A program made the position numbers and the translations under genes. Positions 33,311 to 42,428 of a stretch of DNA of 64,000 nt are shown here, in pieces (the first letter of the stretch is position 1; each line of letters begins with the position of its first letter). Below the pieces are notes generated by a model that was not told where the DNA came from, searched no databases, and saw nothing but the letters and a program-made list of their open reading frames with translations. The DNA is from an uncultured Clostridia bacterium (GTDB taxonomy: Bacteria > Bacillota > Clostridia > Oscillospirales > Oscillospiraceae): positions 8,590-72,589 of the forward strand of contig CALCRH010000222.1 of assembly GCA_937894515.1 (NCBI GenBank), written 5' to 3'.

Positions 33311-34276
33311 ATGCCACTGGTAACTTCGACTGAAATGTTCAAGAAGGCCTACGAGGGCGGTTACGCCATCGGTGCTTTCAACGTCAACAACATGGAGATC
33401 ATTCAGGGTATCACCGAGGCCGCCAAGGAGTGCAACGCCCCTGTGATCCTGCAGGTAAGCAAAGGCGCACGTGCCTATGCCAATCGCACCTATCTGGTGA
33501 AGCTGGTGGAGGCTGCTGAGATCGAGACCGGTCTGCCCATCTGCCTGCATCTGGACCACGGCGACAGCTTTGAGACCTGCAAGTCCTGCATCGACGACGG
33601 TTTCACCTCCGTGATGATCGATGCTTCTTCCAAATCTTTTGAAGAGAACATCGCTATCACCAAGCAGGTGGTGGAATATGCCCACGCCCACGGCGTAGTG
33701 GTCGAGGCTGAGTTGGGCACTCTGGCCGGCGTGGAGGACGACGTGAAGGTCAAGGCTGAGGACTCCAGCTATACCCGTCCCGAAGATGTCCAGGAATTCG
33801 TGGAGCGCACCGGCTGCGACTCTCTGGCTATTGCCATCGGTACCAGCCACGGCGCTTATAAGTTCAAGGCGGAGCAGTGCACCCGCAACGAAAAGGGTAT
33901 CCTGGTACCGCCTCCGCTGCGCTTTGACATTCTGGAGGAAGTCCAGCGCCGTTTGCCCGGCTTCCCCATCGTTCTGCACGGTTCTTCTTCCGTTCCTCAG
34001 GAGTTTGTGAAGATGGTCAACGAGAACGGCGGCAAGATGCCCGATGCCGTGGGTATCCCCGAGGAGCAGCTCCGCAAGGCCGCTTCCATGGCCGTCTGCA
34101 AGATCAACATCGACTCCGACCTGCGTCTGGCCATGACCGCTTCTATCCGCAAGCACTTTGTGGAGAATCCCGCGGACTTCGATCCCCGCCAGTATCTGAA
34201 GCCTGCCCGTGCCGCTATCAAGGAGATCGTCAAGCACAAGATCGTTGACGTTCTGGGCTGCAACGACAAGGCATAA
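33311..34276 (+). CDS. fba: Class II fructose-1,6-bisphosphate aldolase
   Basis: A 321-aa zinc-dependent TIM-barrel aldolase that splits fructose 1,6-bisphosphate into two triose phosphates. Zinc ligands lie in LHLDHGDS near residue 80, with further ligand sites in EAELGTLAGVEDD near 135, GTSHGAYK near 180 and VLHGSSSVP near 223. The catalytic aspartate is in the HLDHGD motif. Strong codon bias indicates heavy expression. It has its own promoter and terminator. Confidence 0.94.
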   Translation: MPLVTSTEMFKKAYEGGYAIGAFNVNNMEIIQGITEAAKECNAPVILQVSKGARAYANRTYLVKLVEAAEIETGLPICLHLDHGDSFETCKSCIDDGFTSVMIDASSKSFEENIAITKQVVEYAHAHGVVVEAELGTLAGVEDDVKVKAEDSSYTRPEDVQEFVERTGCDSLAIAIGTSHGAYKFKAEQCTRNEKGILVPPPLRFDILEEVQRRLPGFPIVLHGSSSVPQEFVKMVNENGGKMPDAVGIPEEQLRKAASMAVCKINIDSDLRLAMTASIRKHFVENPADFDPRQYLKPARAAIKEIVKHKIVDVLGCNDKA

Positions 34277-34294
34277 GCAAATTATACCAATGAA

Positions 34295-34329
34295 AAGAAC
34301 TGCGAGTATTGCTCACAGTTCTTTTTTTC
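34295..34329 (+). terminator. Terminator after fba
   Basis: AAGAACTG (34295-34302) pairs with CAGTTCTT (34316-34323), extended by a T run. Confidence 0.8.
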
Positions 34330-34331
34330 TC

Positions 34332-34390
34332 TTGACAAATGATTGGGAAGTGATATTATATGCGCAGATATTCATATGAATGATTGTTCA
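34332..34390 (+). promoter_or_regulatory. Promoter and ArsR/CadC-type operator
   Basis: TTGACA (34332-34337) and TATTAT (34354-34359) with 16-bp spacing, followed by TGAATGATTGTTCA (34377-34390), an ArsR-family-like dyad with TGAA and TTCA half-sites placed over the early transcribed region. A second ATTCATATGAAT palindrome overlaps it. Confidence 0.6.
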
Positions 34391-34408
34391 TGTATTGGAG
34401 GACTGAAT

Positions 34409-34765
34409 ATGGAGTTACAGGATAATAACATCATTCACGAAAATGTAGTTGCACGAGTGCAGACGAAAATGCCAGACGAGATGCCGGTTTATGAGGTTTC
34501 GGAACTGTTCAAGGTATTCGGCGACTCCTCGAGGAGTCGTATCATTTGCGCGTTGGGCATTGAGGAGATGTGCGTCAACGATCTGGCGGCACTTTTGACC
34601 ATGACACAATCTGCGGTGAGCCATCAGCTGAAGATTCTGCGCGATGCGCGGCTGGTGCGCTGCCGGAAACAAGGAAGAGTGGTCTACTATGCGCTGGATG
34701 ATGCTCATGTAAGTGACATCTTTACCCTTGCCTTTGCACATATTATGGAAGAACGGGAGGGATAA
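34409..34765 (+). CDS. ArsR/SmtB family metal-sensing repressor (CadC-like)
   Basis: A 118-aa winged-helix repressor (SELFKVFGDSSRSRIICAL, then LTMTQSAVSHQLKILRDARLV). It probably represses itself and the metal pump downstream until metal binds. The alpha-3 segment reads EEMCVNDLA, with only one cysteine where CadC has CVC. The C-terminal helix has DDAHVSD and HIMEE, which fits the alpha-5 zinc-type site of SmtB/CzrA. ATG 34409 follows TTGGAGG; longer starts lie over the operator. It is 2 nt from the ATPase gene. Confidence 0.88.
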   Translation: MELQDNNIIHENVVARVQTKMPDEMPVYEVSELFKVFGDSSRSRIICALGIEEMCVNDLAALLTMTQSAVSHQLKILRDARLVRCRKQGRVVYYALDDAHVSDIFTLAFAHIMEEREG

Positions 34766-34767
34766 TC

Positions 34768-36600
34768 ATGGCACATGAGCATTCGGAACATGGAGACGAG
34801 AGAGGTGTTCTCCATCTTGCTACATGGATCGTCTCAGCGCTGTGCTTTGCTGCTGCGCTGCTGTTTCTGCGGGGAAAAGTGCAGCTTGCGGTCTTAATTG
34901 TGAGCTATCTGCTGAGCGGTTGGAGCGTTTTGAAAGAAGCCACAGAGAACATTCTCCACGGCGAGATTTTTGACGAGAACTTTTTAATGACTGTGGCTTC
35001 TATCGGCGCGTTCTGCATCGGGGAATATCCGGAGGCGGTGGCGGTTATGCTGCTGTATCAAATCGGTGAATGGTTACAGGACAAAGCAGTAGATTCTTCT
35101 CGGAATTCCATACTGGCGCTTCTTGCTGTGCGGCCTGACAGTGCCGTGCTGACAAGCGGGGAAGAGATTCGTGCCGCTGATGTGGCAGTTGGGGCGAATA
35201 TACTGGTGCGGCCCGGTGAACGCATCCCGCTGGACGGTATTGTGCGCGAGGGAACTGCATCAGTAGACACCTCAGCGCTGACCGGTGAATCTCTGCCGCG
35301 ACAGTGGTCAGCCGGGGAGAACGCTCTTTCCGGCTGTGTGGTATTAGACGGCGTGCTGACGATAGAGGTGACAAAGTCATTTTCACAGTCGAGCGTCAGC
35401 CGTATCATGCAGATGGTAGAGGATGCACAGGAGAATAAAGCGCAGCCGGAACAGTTTATCACGCGATTTGCCAGAATTTATACGCCAGTCGTGTGCGGTA
35501 TCGCGCTGTTGCTGGCGGTTTTGCCGCCGCTGCTCGGCTGGGGGACCTGGGCACAGTATTTGCATAAAGCATTGAGCTTTCTTGTCATTTCGTGTCCCTG
35601 TGCGCTTGTCATTTCTGTGCCGCTGACATTTTTTGCCGGTATCGGATGCGCCAGCCACCATGGTATTCTGTTCAAGGGCAGCAGCTATCTGGAGCTTCTT
35701 GCCAAAACAAAAGTTGCCGCATTCGATAAGACCGGTACACTGACAAAAGGCTGCTTTCAGGTGACGGAAATTCTACCGGTATCGGGATACACGGCAAGTC
35801 AGATTTTGGAAGCAGCAGCGTATGCAGAAAGTCAGTCAACGCATCCTTTGGCGAAGGCAATCATTGCACGATACGGGAAAACGGTGAATCAGGCACGAAT
35901 CTGCGACATACGCGAGATCTCCGGGCAGGGAATCCGGGCAAAATTTGACGGGAAAGAAGTTTTAGCCGGCAAACGGGAATTTGTTGCGCTAAATGAAGAA
36001 GATACAGAGTTTACAGCGGTTTATCTCTCTTATGACGGCAATTTTATGGGACGTATCATTTTTCAGGATGCAATGAAGGCAGATGCCAAAGCAGCCATGA
36101 ATGCGCTACGCAGCTTGGGGATATCACATTTATCCATGCTTTCAGGTGACAGGCTGCGTGCAGCGGAAAAAATTTCCACGGAAATCGGACTGGATCAGGT
36201 ATACGCCGAATTGCTGCCGCAGGATAAGGTTCAAAAACTGGCAGAGCTGAAATCATACGGCCAGATCCTCTATGCCGGTGACGGCATCAATGATGCGCCG
36301 GTTCTGGCAAGTGCCGACGTGGGGATCGCGATGGGCGGTCTGGGCAGCGATGCCGCTATGGAGGCGGCGGATGTCGTTATTACCACGGATGAATTGTTCC
36401 GCATACCTCAAGCAATTCAAATCGCAAGAAAGACCATGCGAATTGCAGAAGAAAATATTGCATTTTCAATTCTTGTTAAGTGTATTATCCTTACAGTATC
36501 TATTGCGGCAAATGTGCCGCTTTGGCTGGCAGTATTTGCAGATGTTGGTGTATGTATGTTAGCTGTTCTCAACAGTCTGCGTGCTATGTACGAAAAATAA
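34768..36600 (+). CDS. Heavy-metal P1B-type ATPase (Zn/Cd/Co exporter type)
   Basis: A 610-aa P1B ATPase. There is no N-terminal Cys-containing HMA domain, only a His-rich start (HEHSEHGDE). Paired N-terminal helices, TGES near residue 172, the intramembrane SCPCALV near 275, phosphorylation DKTGTLT near 317, HPLAK near 363 and GDGINDAPVL near 507 are present. The final helices lack an obvious copper motif, so Zn/Cd/Co/Pb is likely. It forms an operon with the ArsR gene, which would induce it by metal. The exact ion is unproven. Confidence 0.9.
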   Translation: MAHEHSEHGDERGVLHLATWIVSALCFAAALLFLRGKVQLAVLIVSYLLSGWSVLKEATENILHGEIFDENFLMTVASIGAFCIGEYPEAVAVMLLYQIGEWLQDKAVDSSRNSILALLAVRPDSAVLTSGEEIRAADVAVGANILVRPGERIPLDGIVREGTASVDTSALTGESLPRQWSAGENALSGCVVLDGVLTIEVTKSFSQSSVSRIMQMVEDAQENKAQPEQFITRFARIYTPVVCGIALLLAVLPPLLGWGTWAQYLHKALSFLVISCPCALVISVPLTFFAGIGCASHHGILFKGSSYLELLAKTKVAAFDKTGTLTKGCFQVTEILPVSGYTASQILEAAAYAESQSTHPLAKAIIARYGKTVNQARICDIREISGQGIRAKFDGKEVLAGKREFVALNEEDTEFTAVYLSYDGNFMGRIIFQDAMKADAKAAMNALRSLGISHLSMLSGDRLRAAEKISTEIGLDQVYAELLPQDKVQKLAELKSYGQILYAGDGINDAPVLASADVGIAMGGLGSDAAMEAADVVITTDELFRIPQAIQIARKTMRIAEENIAFSILVKCIILTVSIAANVPLWLAVFADVGVCMLAVLNSLRAMYEK

Positions 36601-36630
36601 AAATCGTGCATAGAATGTGCCGGAGGTTTG

Positions 36631-37170
36631 ATGCGTATGGAACGATTATTACCTTACCGGAGACGCAGCGCCGTTGACTATGCACATGTATGGGCGTATG
36701 GGCGCAATCCGGCATATTATGACTATAATGAAATCGGCGGAGACTGCACCAATTTTGCCTCACAGTGCATCTACGCCGGTACAGGTGTAATGAATTATAC
36801 GCCGACTTTTGGCTGGTACTACATTGACGCCAACAACAAGGCACCGGCGTGGACCGGCGTGGAATATTTACACAACTTTTTGGCACGCGAACAGGTTTCA
36901 CCGGGACCGATAGCTTTGATTTTGCAGGATCTGTCTCTGGCGGAACCGGGAGACGTGATCCAACTGCGATTTCGAGGTGATGTATTTCAGCATTCGCCGG
37001 TGGTTGTATCCACCGATTATACCGGGAATCCGGCAAAAATCCTGCTGGCAGCTCACAGCAACGATGCAGATTTTCGCCCGCTGGACACCTATATTTATGA
37101 AGAATACCGTATTTTGCATATCATCGGTTACTATGGTGAAGAAGAAAAACATACGGAGGAATCAGTTTGA
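36631..37170 (+). CDS. Amidase_6-type domain protein
   Basis: A 179-aa protein with the putative amidase domain (Amidase_6): YRRRSAVDYAHVWAYGRNPAYYDYN and GGDCTNFASQCIYAG with a likely catalytic cysteine near residue 42, and a histidine in QHSPVVV near 115. The fold is papain-like. No signal peptide is seen. Similar domains occur in spore and wall proteins of Clostridia; the substrate is unknown. Starts at 36631 or 36637 both fit the GGAGG site. The last codons lie inside a hairpin shared with the converging recombinase gene. Confidence 0.8.
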   Translation: MRMERLLPYRRRSAVDYAHVWAYGRNPAYYDYNEIGGDCTNFASQCIYAGTGVMNYTPTFGWYYIDANNKAPAWTGVEYLHNFLAREQVSPGPIALILQDLSLAEPGDVIQLRFRGDVFQHSPVVVSTDYTGNPAKILLAAHSNDADFRPLDTYIYEEYRILHIIGYYGEEEKHTEESV

Positions 37171-37186
37171 TTCCTCCGTATGTTTT
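37146..37186. terminator. Bidirectional terminator overlapping two converging coding ends
   Basis: A 19-bp perfect stem (37146-37164 with 37168-37186), 3-nt loop, with T runs on both strands. It contains both stop codons: TGA for the plus gene at 37168-37170 and the minus gene's stop at 37162-37164. Confidence 0.85.
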
Positions 37187-38199
37187 ATATCATTTTTCCC
37201 TTTGATCTTAACATGTGACAAGGGATTAGCCTTTGCAGCAACTCGCAGGGCATCGTTATCAACATGGGTATAAATTTCAGTGGTATTCAGGTGTTCATGA
37301 CCCAAAACCTCCTGCACAGCCTTCACATCTACGCCATTTTGCAGCATCAGCGTGGCAGCCGTGTGGCGCAGCTTATGTGCAGAATACTGGGCTGCGTCTA
37401 AACCGGCTTCCGAAAGATGCTTTTTGACCAGCGCATGGACCATGGAGCGGCTGATTCGCTTATCCTGGCCGGACAAAAACAGCGCATTTTTATCCTTTCC
37501 GCTGATGTGGCGGCGCACCGCCAGATACTGGGATAACGCATCCTTACAGGCTTGATTGAGATAAACAACCCGCACCTTATTGCCCTTGCCGAGAACGCGC
37601 ACATGGTCGTCCTGTATATCGGTAATATTCAGCCCGATCAGCTCGGAAATACGCAGTCCGCAGTTCAAAAACAGGGTCAAAATACAGTAATCCCGCTCCT
37701 GATTTCTCCCATCAACAGCTTCCAGCAGGGAAACAGATTCCTGCAGAGTAAGGTAGTGGGGGAGGGACTTCTTTTGTTTTGGCGTGTCCATGTCCTTGCA
37801 GGGATTTTCCTCTAAAAGGTGCACTTTGTTACATAAATAGTTAAAAAATGACCGAATACACGCTAATTTACGTGCACGAGATGCCGCATTTAACCCTTTC
37901 TCCGAAGCCTCACTATTGTGAAATCTTTCACGTTCTCGGCTCAAATAGGTCATATAGCCGTAAATGTCCGTTAGAGTAATGGACGCGATAAAGGGCAGAT
38001 CTATATCCATAATAGGGATCTCGCTTAATGGCAAATCGTGCAGCTTAGGATTACGCTGTTGTTTCAGGTAGCGGAAAAAATTCCGCAGATCCAGAAAGTA
38101 TTCATCGACCGTGCGTTGGCTGTGGGCTTTGATGGTCTCATGGTACGACAGAAAGTCTGCCAGAATCGGCGGAGACTCAAAACGATAATCAATATGCAT
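37162..38199 (-). CDS. Xer-type tyrosine recombinase
   Basis: A 345-aa tyrosine recombinase with an N-terminal core-binding domain (about residues 8-120) and a catalytic domain (about 145-330) holding CGLRISELIGL, HKLRHTAATLML and GHEHLNTTEIYTHV with the nucleophile tyrosine near residue 315. Longer than XerD (295 aa) at 16404, with an insertion near residues 85-100. It could be XerC or a lineage-specific recombinase; its partner site is not visible. It converges on and overlaps the amidase gene by 9 nt. Confidence 0.85.
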   Translation of the reverse strand: MHIDYRFESPPILADFLSYHETIKAHSQRTVDEYFLDLRNFFRYLKQQRNPKLHDLPLSEIPIMDIDLPFIASITLTDIYGYMTYLSRERERFHNSEASEKGLNAASRARKLACIRSFFNYLCNKVHLLEENPCKDMDTPKQKKSLPHYLTLQESVSLLEAVDGRNQERDYCILTLFLNCGLRISELIGLNITDIQDDHVRVLGKGNKVRVVYLNQACKDALSQYLAVRRHISGKDKNALFLSGQDKRISRSMVHALVKKHLSEAGLDAAQYSAHKLRHTAATLMLQNGVDVKAVQEVLGHEHLNTTEIYTHVDNDALRVAAKANPLSHVKIKGKNDIKHTEESN

Positions 38200-38411
38200 A
38201 GAAATAACCTCACAACGAAAACTGCAAGAATAAAAACAACAATAAAATAAAACCCGGTTTTATGAAATAACGATATGCTTATAAACGGCCCCATCTAACA
38301 AAAACTGCCGTTTCCTCCTGCTCCACATTGAACAAAATTTTTATTTTGTTCAATTATATATATCAATCAAAACGTATTCCCTCTTTTAGCAAATTATCCG
38401 TATGTTGGCTT

Positions 38412-39073
38412 TTAGACCTGCTGCAATTCTTTGGTGATAGCTTGTTTTGCTTTTTTCAGATCACCGCACATTAAAATCGGTATCAACGCTTTAATTTCCG
38501 AAATTGGTTTATCCCACCATTTCCATTCAAGTAAGAGGTTTATCAGCTCTTCATCAAACCGTTTGCGAAGCACTTTTGCGGGGTTTCCGACTACTATCGT
38601 ATACGGAGCAACATCAGAACCAACAACGCTGTTTGCTCCAATAATTGCCCCGTCACCGATATGGACGCCCGGTAAAATAACGGCGTTTTGTCCGATCCAA
38701 ACGTCATTGCCGATTACCGTGTCCCCTTTCAAGGGCATATCGGACGTTTTGGGCGGGTTTGCTTCAAAACCAATCATGGTAAAAAACGGATAAGTGGAAA
38801 CAGCATTCATCTGATGGTTTGCACCGTTCATAATAAATTCCACACCGGCGGCAATTTGGCAGAATTTGCCGATCACCAGCTTGTCTCCATTCCATTCATA
38901 CAGGTGGGTTACGTGGCTTTCAAAATCGGAATCTGCAATATAGGAGAATCTCCGACTATAATATTGGGGTTTTGGATCGTTGGCTTTATATAGATCTCCT
39001 CTTTGTATCCGGCAATGGGATAGATGCAATTTGGATTTGGCAAAGTACTATTTTCCATCATAATTCTCCCCAT
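38412..39073 (-). pseudogene. CatB/Vat-family xenobiotic acetyltransferase, single-base frameshift
   Basis: A left-handed beta-helix hexapeptide-repeat acetyltransferase related to chloramphenicol CatB and streptogramin Vat enzymes (GANHQMN with the catalytic His, TVIGNDVWIG, HIGDGAIIGANSVV). The N-terminal 42 residues (start 39073, LPNPNCIYPI) and the rest lie in different frames. The join is in the GGAGATTCTCC region near 38945-38949, where one extra T restores GDFSYIADSD. The full span of 662 nt is one base short of 221 codons. It is either a recent pseudogene or a sequencing error. Confidence 0.8.
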
Positions 39074-39157
39074 TTGTATGTCCTCTTCCCTGCTATTATA
39101 CAGAAATACCCGGTAAAGCACAAGCCTTACCGGGTAAATATTTTGTTCAATTTCTGC

Positions 39158-40060
39158 TTACTTCTTTAGGCAGCGCAGAACGGCCATCAGAATGGAGAAA
39201 TACTTGCTGTCGGGAGTATCGGCACGGCTGGTGATGATCACCGGGCAGGTAGCGCCGCAAATGGTGCTGGCCATGGTCTTGCCTGCAATATAGGTGATGG
39301 ACTTATACAGAACATTGCCCACCTCGATCATGGGAACCAGCAGGATGTCCGCCTGACCGGCAACGGGATCAGAAATGCCCTTGTGCTTCACGGATTCCAT
39401 GGAGATGGCACCGTCCAGTGCCAGAGGACCGGAAATCACGCAGCCCTCAACACCCTGCTTGGTGACTTCGGTGGCGGACACGGTGCTGGGCATCTTCTCG
39501 TTGTAGGTCTCCACAGCGGACAGCACGGCGACCTTGGGGCAATCCAGGCCCAGAGCGTTGGCCACAGGCAGGGCGTTCTTGATGATGCCGAGCTGGGTCT
39601 CCACATCGGGAGCAATATTGATGGCGGCATCGGTAATCATCATCAGACGGCCTTCATACTCAAAGGTACCCACCTGGCTCAAAAGGCGCTTGGCGTTGAC
39701 CGGCATCAGGCCGGTCTCCTTGTTCAGGATAGCCTTGGCAAAGCTGGAGGTTTGCAGGATACCTTTCATGGGAATGTCCGCTTTGCCTTCTTTGACCAGC
39801 GCAACGGCGACTTTAGCAGCCTCGACTTCTTCCCCGTCAAAGTTAATGATTTCGTAATCATTTTCATCCTCACCCATCTCGTGGAGCATGGCGATGATTT
39901 CCTTCTCCTTGCCGATCAGGGTGCCGTCAACCACGCCCTTGCGCTTGGCGTTGACCACAGCGCTCAGTGCCGGCTCATCGTGGGCGTTAGCCAAGGCAAT
40001 GCGCTTCTTGGTGTTCTGTGCCAGAACATAGGCCTCTAATTCTTTGAAATTCGTAAACAT
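39158..40060 (-). CDS. ptb: Phosphate butyryl/acetyltransferase family enzyme
   Basis: A 300-aa phosphotransacylase of the Pta/Ptb fold that swaps CoA and phosphate on an acyl group (butyryl-CoA or acetyl-CoA to acyl phosphate). IPMKGILQTSSF, the RLMMITDAAINIAPD motif near residue 150 and SGPLALDGAIS near 225 match phosphate butyryltransferase. ATG 40060 follows TGAGGAGGTT; the longer frame has no ribosome site. No acyl kinase (buk or ack) lies beside it, so the acyl specificity is not settled. Codon bias suggests high expression. Confidence 0.82.
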   Translation of the reverse strand: MFTNFKELEAYVLAQNTKKRIALANAHDEPALSAVVNAKRKGVVDGTLIGKEKEIIAMLHEMGEDENDYEIINFDGEEVEAAKVAVALVKEGKADIPMKGILQTSSFAKAILNKETGLMPVNAKRLLSQVGTFEYEGRLMMITDAAINIAPDVETQLGIIKNALPVANALGLDCPKVAVLSAVETYNEKMPSTVSATEVTKQGVEGCVISGPLALDGAISMESVKHKGISDPVAGQADILLVPMIEVGNVLYKSITYIAGKTMASTICGATCPVIITSRADTPDSKYFSILMAVLRCLKK

Positions 40061-40227
40061 TTTGGAAAACCTCCTCATGATTTTGCTGAACAATTGCTTT
40101 CTTATTATACATGTCTTATCCAATAAAAACAACCATAAATGTGAAATTTTTGTCAAAAAAACTATGACTTGCCAACTGCCCTATTATCGGTTATACTATG
40201 AACAATCGAAAGCGGGAGGAAAAAAGT

Positions 40228-40437
40228 ATGTGGAATTTCATCTTTTACGGCATCATTGCTGCTGTTGGTGTAACAGTGATTGCAGTGACGATTTATCGCA
40301 TCGATTGGGCACGTCATCCGGAAAAGTATAAAAAAGACCTGGAAGAGTTGGAAAGGGCTGAAAAAACCAAGGCAAACCGTGAACTTGCGGAGCGAAATGC
40401 CAAGGCAAAAATGAAAGCACAAAAGAAGAAAAAATAA
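40228..40437 (+). CDS. Small single-pass membrane protein
   Basis: 69 aa: one transmembrane helix (about residues 4-24, GIIAAVGVTVIAVTIY) then a highly charged coiled tail rich in Lys, Glu and Ala. ATG 40228 follows GGGAGGAAAAA. There is no recognised family. It stands alone between divergent ptb and a shared terminator. Confidence 0.6.
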   Translation: MWNFIFYGIIAAVGVTVIAVTIYRIDWARHPEKYKKDLEELERAEKTKANRELAERNAKAKMKAQKKKK

Positions 40438-40439
40438 GA

Positions 40440-40467
40440 GAAAAGGCACCCGTTTGGGTGCCTTTTG
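40440..40467. terminator. Bidirectional terminator
   Basis: An 11-bp stem (40441-40451 with 40456-40466), GTTT loop, T run on both strands. It serves the small membrane gene and the converging GH3 gene. Confidence 0.75.
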
Positions 40468-40468
40468 C

Positions 40469-42139
40469 TTATATAATGCGTTCGCGGAAAAATTTCTCTT
40501 TTTCGGGGTTATCCAGTATTTTTACCGGTTTAACCTGATCCGCGGAAGCACCGGCGGCAACTTTACGCTCCCACCATTCCTGGTGTGTACCCGGACGCTG
40601 CATCCAAATCACCGGCGGATCGATCAGATTATTTCCCTCGTAAAAGCGATACTGGGGGTTCACTTCCCGCAGGATCTCCTCAAATTTTTCAGCATAACCA
40701 CTCAAATCTTTGCCATCGGCTGTTTCCAGCAAAATGCCGTAACAGTATTGATTTTTCCCTTTTTCAAGGGTTACCGCCCATTCTTTGATATGACTGCCGC
40801 TGATTTCTTCTAAAATGCTTATGGCAGCATTCATCTGTTCCATAGTTGTTTTTTCACCGGTTACATTCAACAGCTGACCACGGCGATAGACAAAGTTTAT
40901 GATAGGACAGTTGTCGTAATAGCCTAAAACCCGGATAATATCCTTAAAACGATAACGGTAGAAGCCGGATCGATTGGTAATAACGATCTCATACTCCTTC
41001 CCTACTTCCAGTTCGTCCAGAGAAAGGGTATGGGCGGCATCATCTGTCTCGGCGTCTATAAACTCATAATAGCAGCTATCTGCCAACAGGAGCTGGCCGG
41101 GATTATCCACTTCATAAGCGGCGGCAATCAACCCCTCCGAGGCGCCGTAAATTGAATAGTCAATGGGAACTCCTTTGGTATACCGCTGAATGATCTTTGT
41201 AAAGCCTTCAAACGTTACACTGGTTCCAATGGCAGAGATCACAGACAGATTCGGCCATAATCGCGAAAGGATCGTCTCGTCAAATCCCTTTTCACATTCC
41301 TCGCGGATCTTGGCAGCGCGCATCGGATTGGGCTTTGTTACTCTTTCTAATTTCCCGCGAATATCATCGCGGATATGTACGTTTTCATTCAGCGTGCCAT
41401 TCTCTATGTCGTCCGCAAGCATCTGCCAGTTGTCCCGAATATATTCGATATACTCCGCAACTCCTTTGGCAAACACATAGAAAATATAGGTGCAGTCCAC
41501 TTCCTCCAGAGCGTATCTGGCGCAGGCATATTTCATGTCGATTTCTTCGGAGGTAAACTGCTTTTTCAGCGGTAAAATCAAAATATAGGGATAAATGAAA
41601 AAGTACTTTTTTGCGGCAATATCCGCCACATTTGTTGCGGGCAGGCCAAAAGGTGTCACATTATCGTAGCGTGTCAGCAGACACACGCCTCTTGCCGGTT
41701 TCATACGGCGGCTGCCGCTTTTTTTCAGCGCTTTGGAAGCCAGAGCCAGAAAACGTGTCACCGTATATTTGGTATAGATCCGAACATCGCCGGCGGTACG
41801 GGGAATATGTTTCGGCTTTCCCACGCTGCCGGAGCTGGTAGCATAACCGATAATTTTGGCAGACGTCAGCAGATTGCTCTCATTTTCACTATACATCCGC
41901 TCGATATACGGAGCAATATCCTCATAGGTGCAGATGGGAACTTTTTTCTTGAATTCTTCCACAGTATGAATGTCGGCAAAATCATACTTTTTGCCCCATT
42001 CACAATTTTTGTTTTCTTTTAGAATATTCAAAAGAAGCCTGTCATTGACCTTGCGCGCTCTTTTGGCGTTTTTCAGCATGGTGTACACGTCAAAACGGCC
42101 TTTTATTGTAAGCGCAGAAACCAATGCGCTTCGTATCAA
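40469..42139 (-). CDS. GH3 family acyl-adenylating enzyme
   Basis: A 556-aa member of the GH3 superfamily, named from plant auxin- and jasmonate-amino acid synthetases. Visible features are the ATP-binding loop YATSSGSVGKPKHIPRT near residue 95, the IYGASEG segment near 328, VGKEYEIVITNRSGFYRYRFKDI near 380 and a C-terminal lid domain with EWAVTLEKG. These enzymes adenylate a carboxylic acid and usually transfer it to an amine or thiol. The bacterial branch is little studied. The start is a TTG without a clear ribosome site, so the N-terminus is uncertain. It is monocistronic. Confidence 0.82.
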   Translation of the reverse strand: MIRSALVSALTIKGRFDVYTMLKNAKRARKVNDRLLLNILKENKNCEWGKKYDFADIHTVEEFKKKVPICTYEDIAPYIERMYSENESNLLTSAKIIGYATSSGSVGKPKHIPRTAGDVRIYTKYTVTRFLALASKALKKSGSRRMKPARGVCLLTRYDNVTPFGLPATNVADIAAKKYFFIYPYILILPLKKQFTSEEIDMKYACARYALEEVDCTYIFYVFAKGVAEYIEYIRDNWQMLADDIENGTLNENVHIRDDIRGKLERVTKPNPMRAAKIREECEKGFDETILSRLWPNLSVISAIGTSVTFEGFTKIIQRYTKGVPIDYSIYGASEGLIAAAYEVDNPGQLLLADSCYYEFIDAETDDAAHTLSLDELEVGKEYEIVITNRSGFYRYRFKDIIRVLGYYDNCPIINFVYRRGQLLNVTGEKTTMEQMNAAISILEEISGSHIKEWAVTLEKGKNQYCYGILLETADGKDLSGYAEKFEEILREVNPQYRFYEGNNLIDPPVIWMQRPGTHQEWWERKVAAGASADQVKPVKILDNPEKEKFFRERII

Positions 42140-42327
42140 TTTTTCAAACGTAAAAAATCACGATCCCTCTTGGCAAATTTATTTGTGCAGATATTCTTTT
42201 GTTAATATTATAACATGCTTTTTTTAAAATGGAAGCAAAATTTTCTTTATTTTTCCATTTGAAACAAATTTTGACAAATTGCAACGCTTAACAAATTTTA
42301 AAATCATGACAAAATTTGATGCATACC

Positions 42328-42356
42328 TTGACAATTCGGAAAGATTGTTATATTAA
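42328..42356 (+). promoter_or_regulatory. Promoter of the SGNH hydrolase gene
   Basis: TTGACA (42328-42333) and TATTAA (42351-42356) with 17-bp spacing. Upstream there are repeated ACAAATTTT-like words (about 42262-42310). Confidence 0.6.
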
Positions 42357-42428
42357 TAACGTTATAAGGATTTGTAAATGACTAATTGCAGCTTTTAAAA
42401 ATAACTATTTTGGGAGGCACAGTGTACA

